From the NCBI GenBank assembly GCA_937995745.1, contig CALKIU010000078.1, positions 1-5,121 of the forward strand: DNA of 5,121 bases, in the 5' to 3' direction. The stretch's first letter is position 1, and each line of letters starts with the position of its first letter. The translations under genes and the position numbers were made by a program. Origin of the DNA: an uncultured Bacillaceae bacterium (lineage in GTDB: Bacteria > Bacillota > Bacilli > Bacillales > Cytobacillaceae). The notes under the pieces were generated by a model, which was not told the origin of the DNA, did no database searches, and saw nothing but the letters and a program-made list of their open reading frames with translations. Positions 5,024 to 5,121 of this stretch are shown one piece after another.

Positions 5024-5121
5024 GTTTCAATCTCTCATAGGTAAGATGAAAACGGCGGCGGCAAAGAAATAGAGTATGAAGGACTGACCTAGTTTCAATT
5101 CCTCATAGGTAAGATGAAAAC
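5024..5121 (-). CRISPR. CRISPR array, trailer end: two 30-nt repeats and one spacer
   Basis: Repeats at 5024-5053 and 5092-5121 are 28/30 identical (differences at positions 9 and 10, CT against TC). They begin GTTTCAAT and end GATGAAAAC on the plus strand. They flank a 38-nt spacer at 5054-5091. Read on the minus strand the repeat ends ATTGAAAC, the 8-nt tag left on mature guide RNAs of type I-B and type III systems common in Bacillaceae, so the array is probably transcribed right to left. The window therefore shows the oldest, trailer end; the leader, newer spacers and any cas genes would lie to the right. No cas gene is visible here. System type cannot be fixed from the repeat alone. Confidence 0.88.

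Overview
The window looks like chromosomal DNA from a Firmicute of the Bacillaceae, probably a moderately thermophilic Geobacillus/Caldibacillus-like organism. The evidence is strong Shine-Dalgarno sequences, SigA-type promoters, a GntR (YtrA-type) regulator leading an ABC operon, a small heat-shock protein, and CRISPR repeats ending in the ATTGAAAC tag common in this group. Species assignment is inference. Every gene I can support lies on the minus strand.

Layout, left to right. Positions 5-203 hold four imperfect 43-bp palindromes on an exact 52-bp period. Positions 223-480 hold an unrecognised small ORF of doubtful reality. Positions 484-873 hold a promoter with a 16-bp palindrome on its start site, tiny reading frames in its leader, and the terminator of the next operon. 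Positions 874-2834 are a tight three-gene operon read right to left: GntR regulator, ABC ATPase, six-helix permease. Consecutive genes overlap by 8 nt. A consensus promoter (2992-3020) overlaps nested inverted repeats, consistent with autorepression. Positions about 3020-3800 have no confident gene and one start-less coding remnant. Positions 3843-4268 are an Hsp20 gene with its own terminator, promoter and a structured 5' UTR. Positions 4713-5121 are the trailer end of a CRISPR array read on the minus strand: two well-kept repeats at the right edge, then about five increasingly decayed repeats at nearly the normal spacing. No cas gene lies in the window.

How the parts work together. The operon resembles the regulator-plus-transporter systems (YtrA/YtrB type) that respond to cell-envelope stress; the substrate cannot be read from sequence. 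The Hsp20 gene stands alone, and its leader can pair with its own ribosome binding site, so a temperature-sensing switch is possible. The most unusual features are the long fossil tail of the CRISPR array, the 52-bp palindrome array and the Hsp20 leader. Both ends of the window fall in repeats, so it may be a whole short contig.
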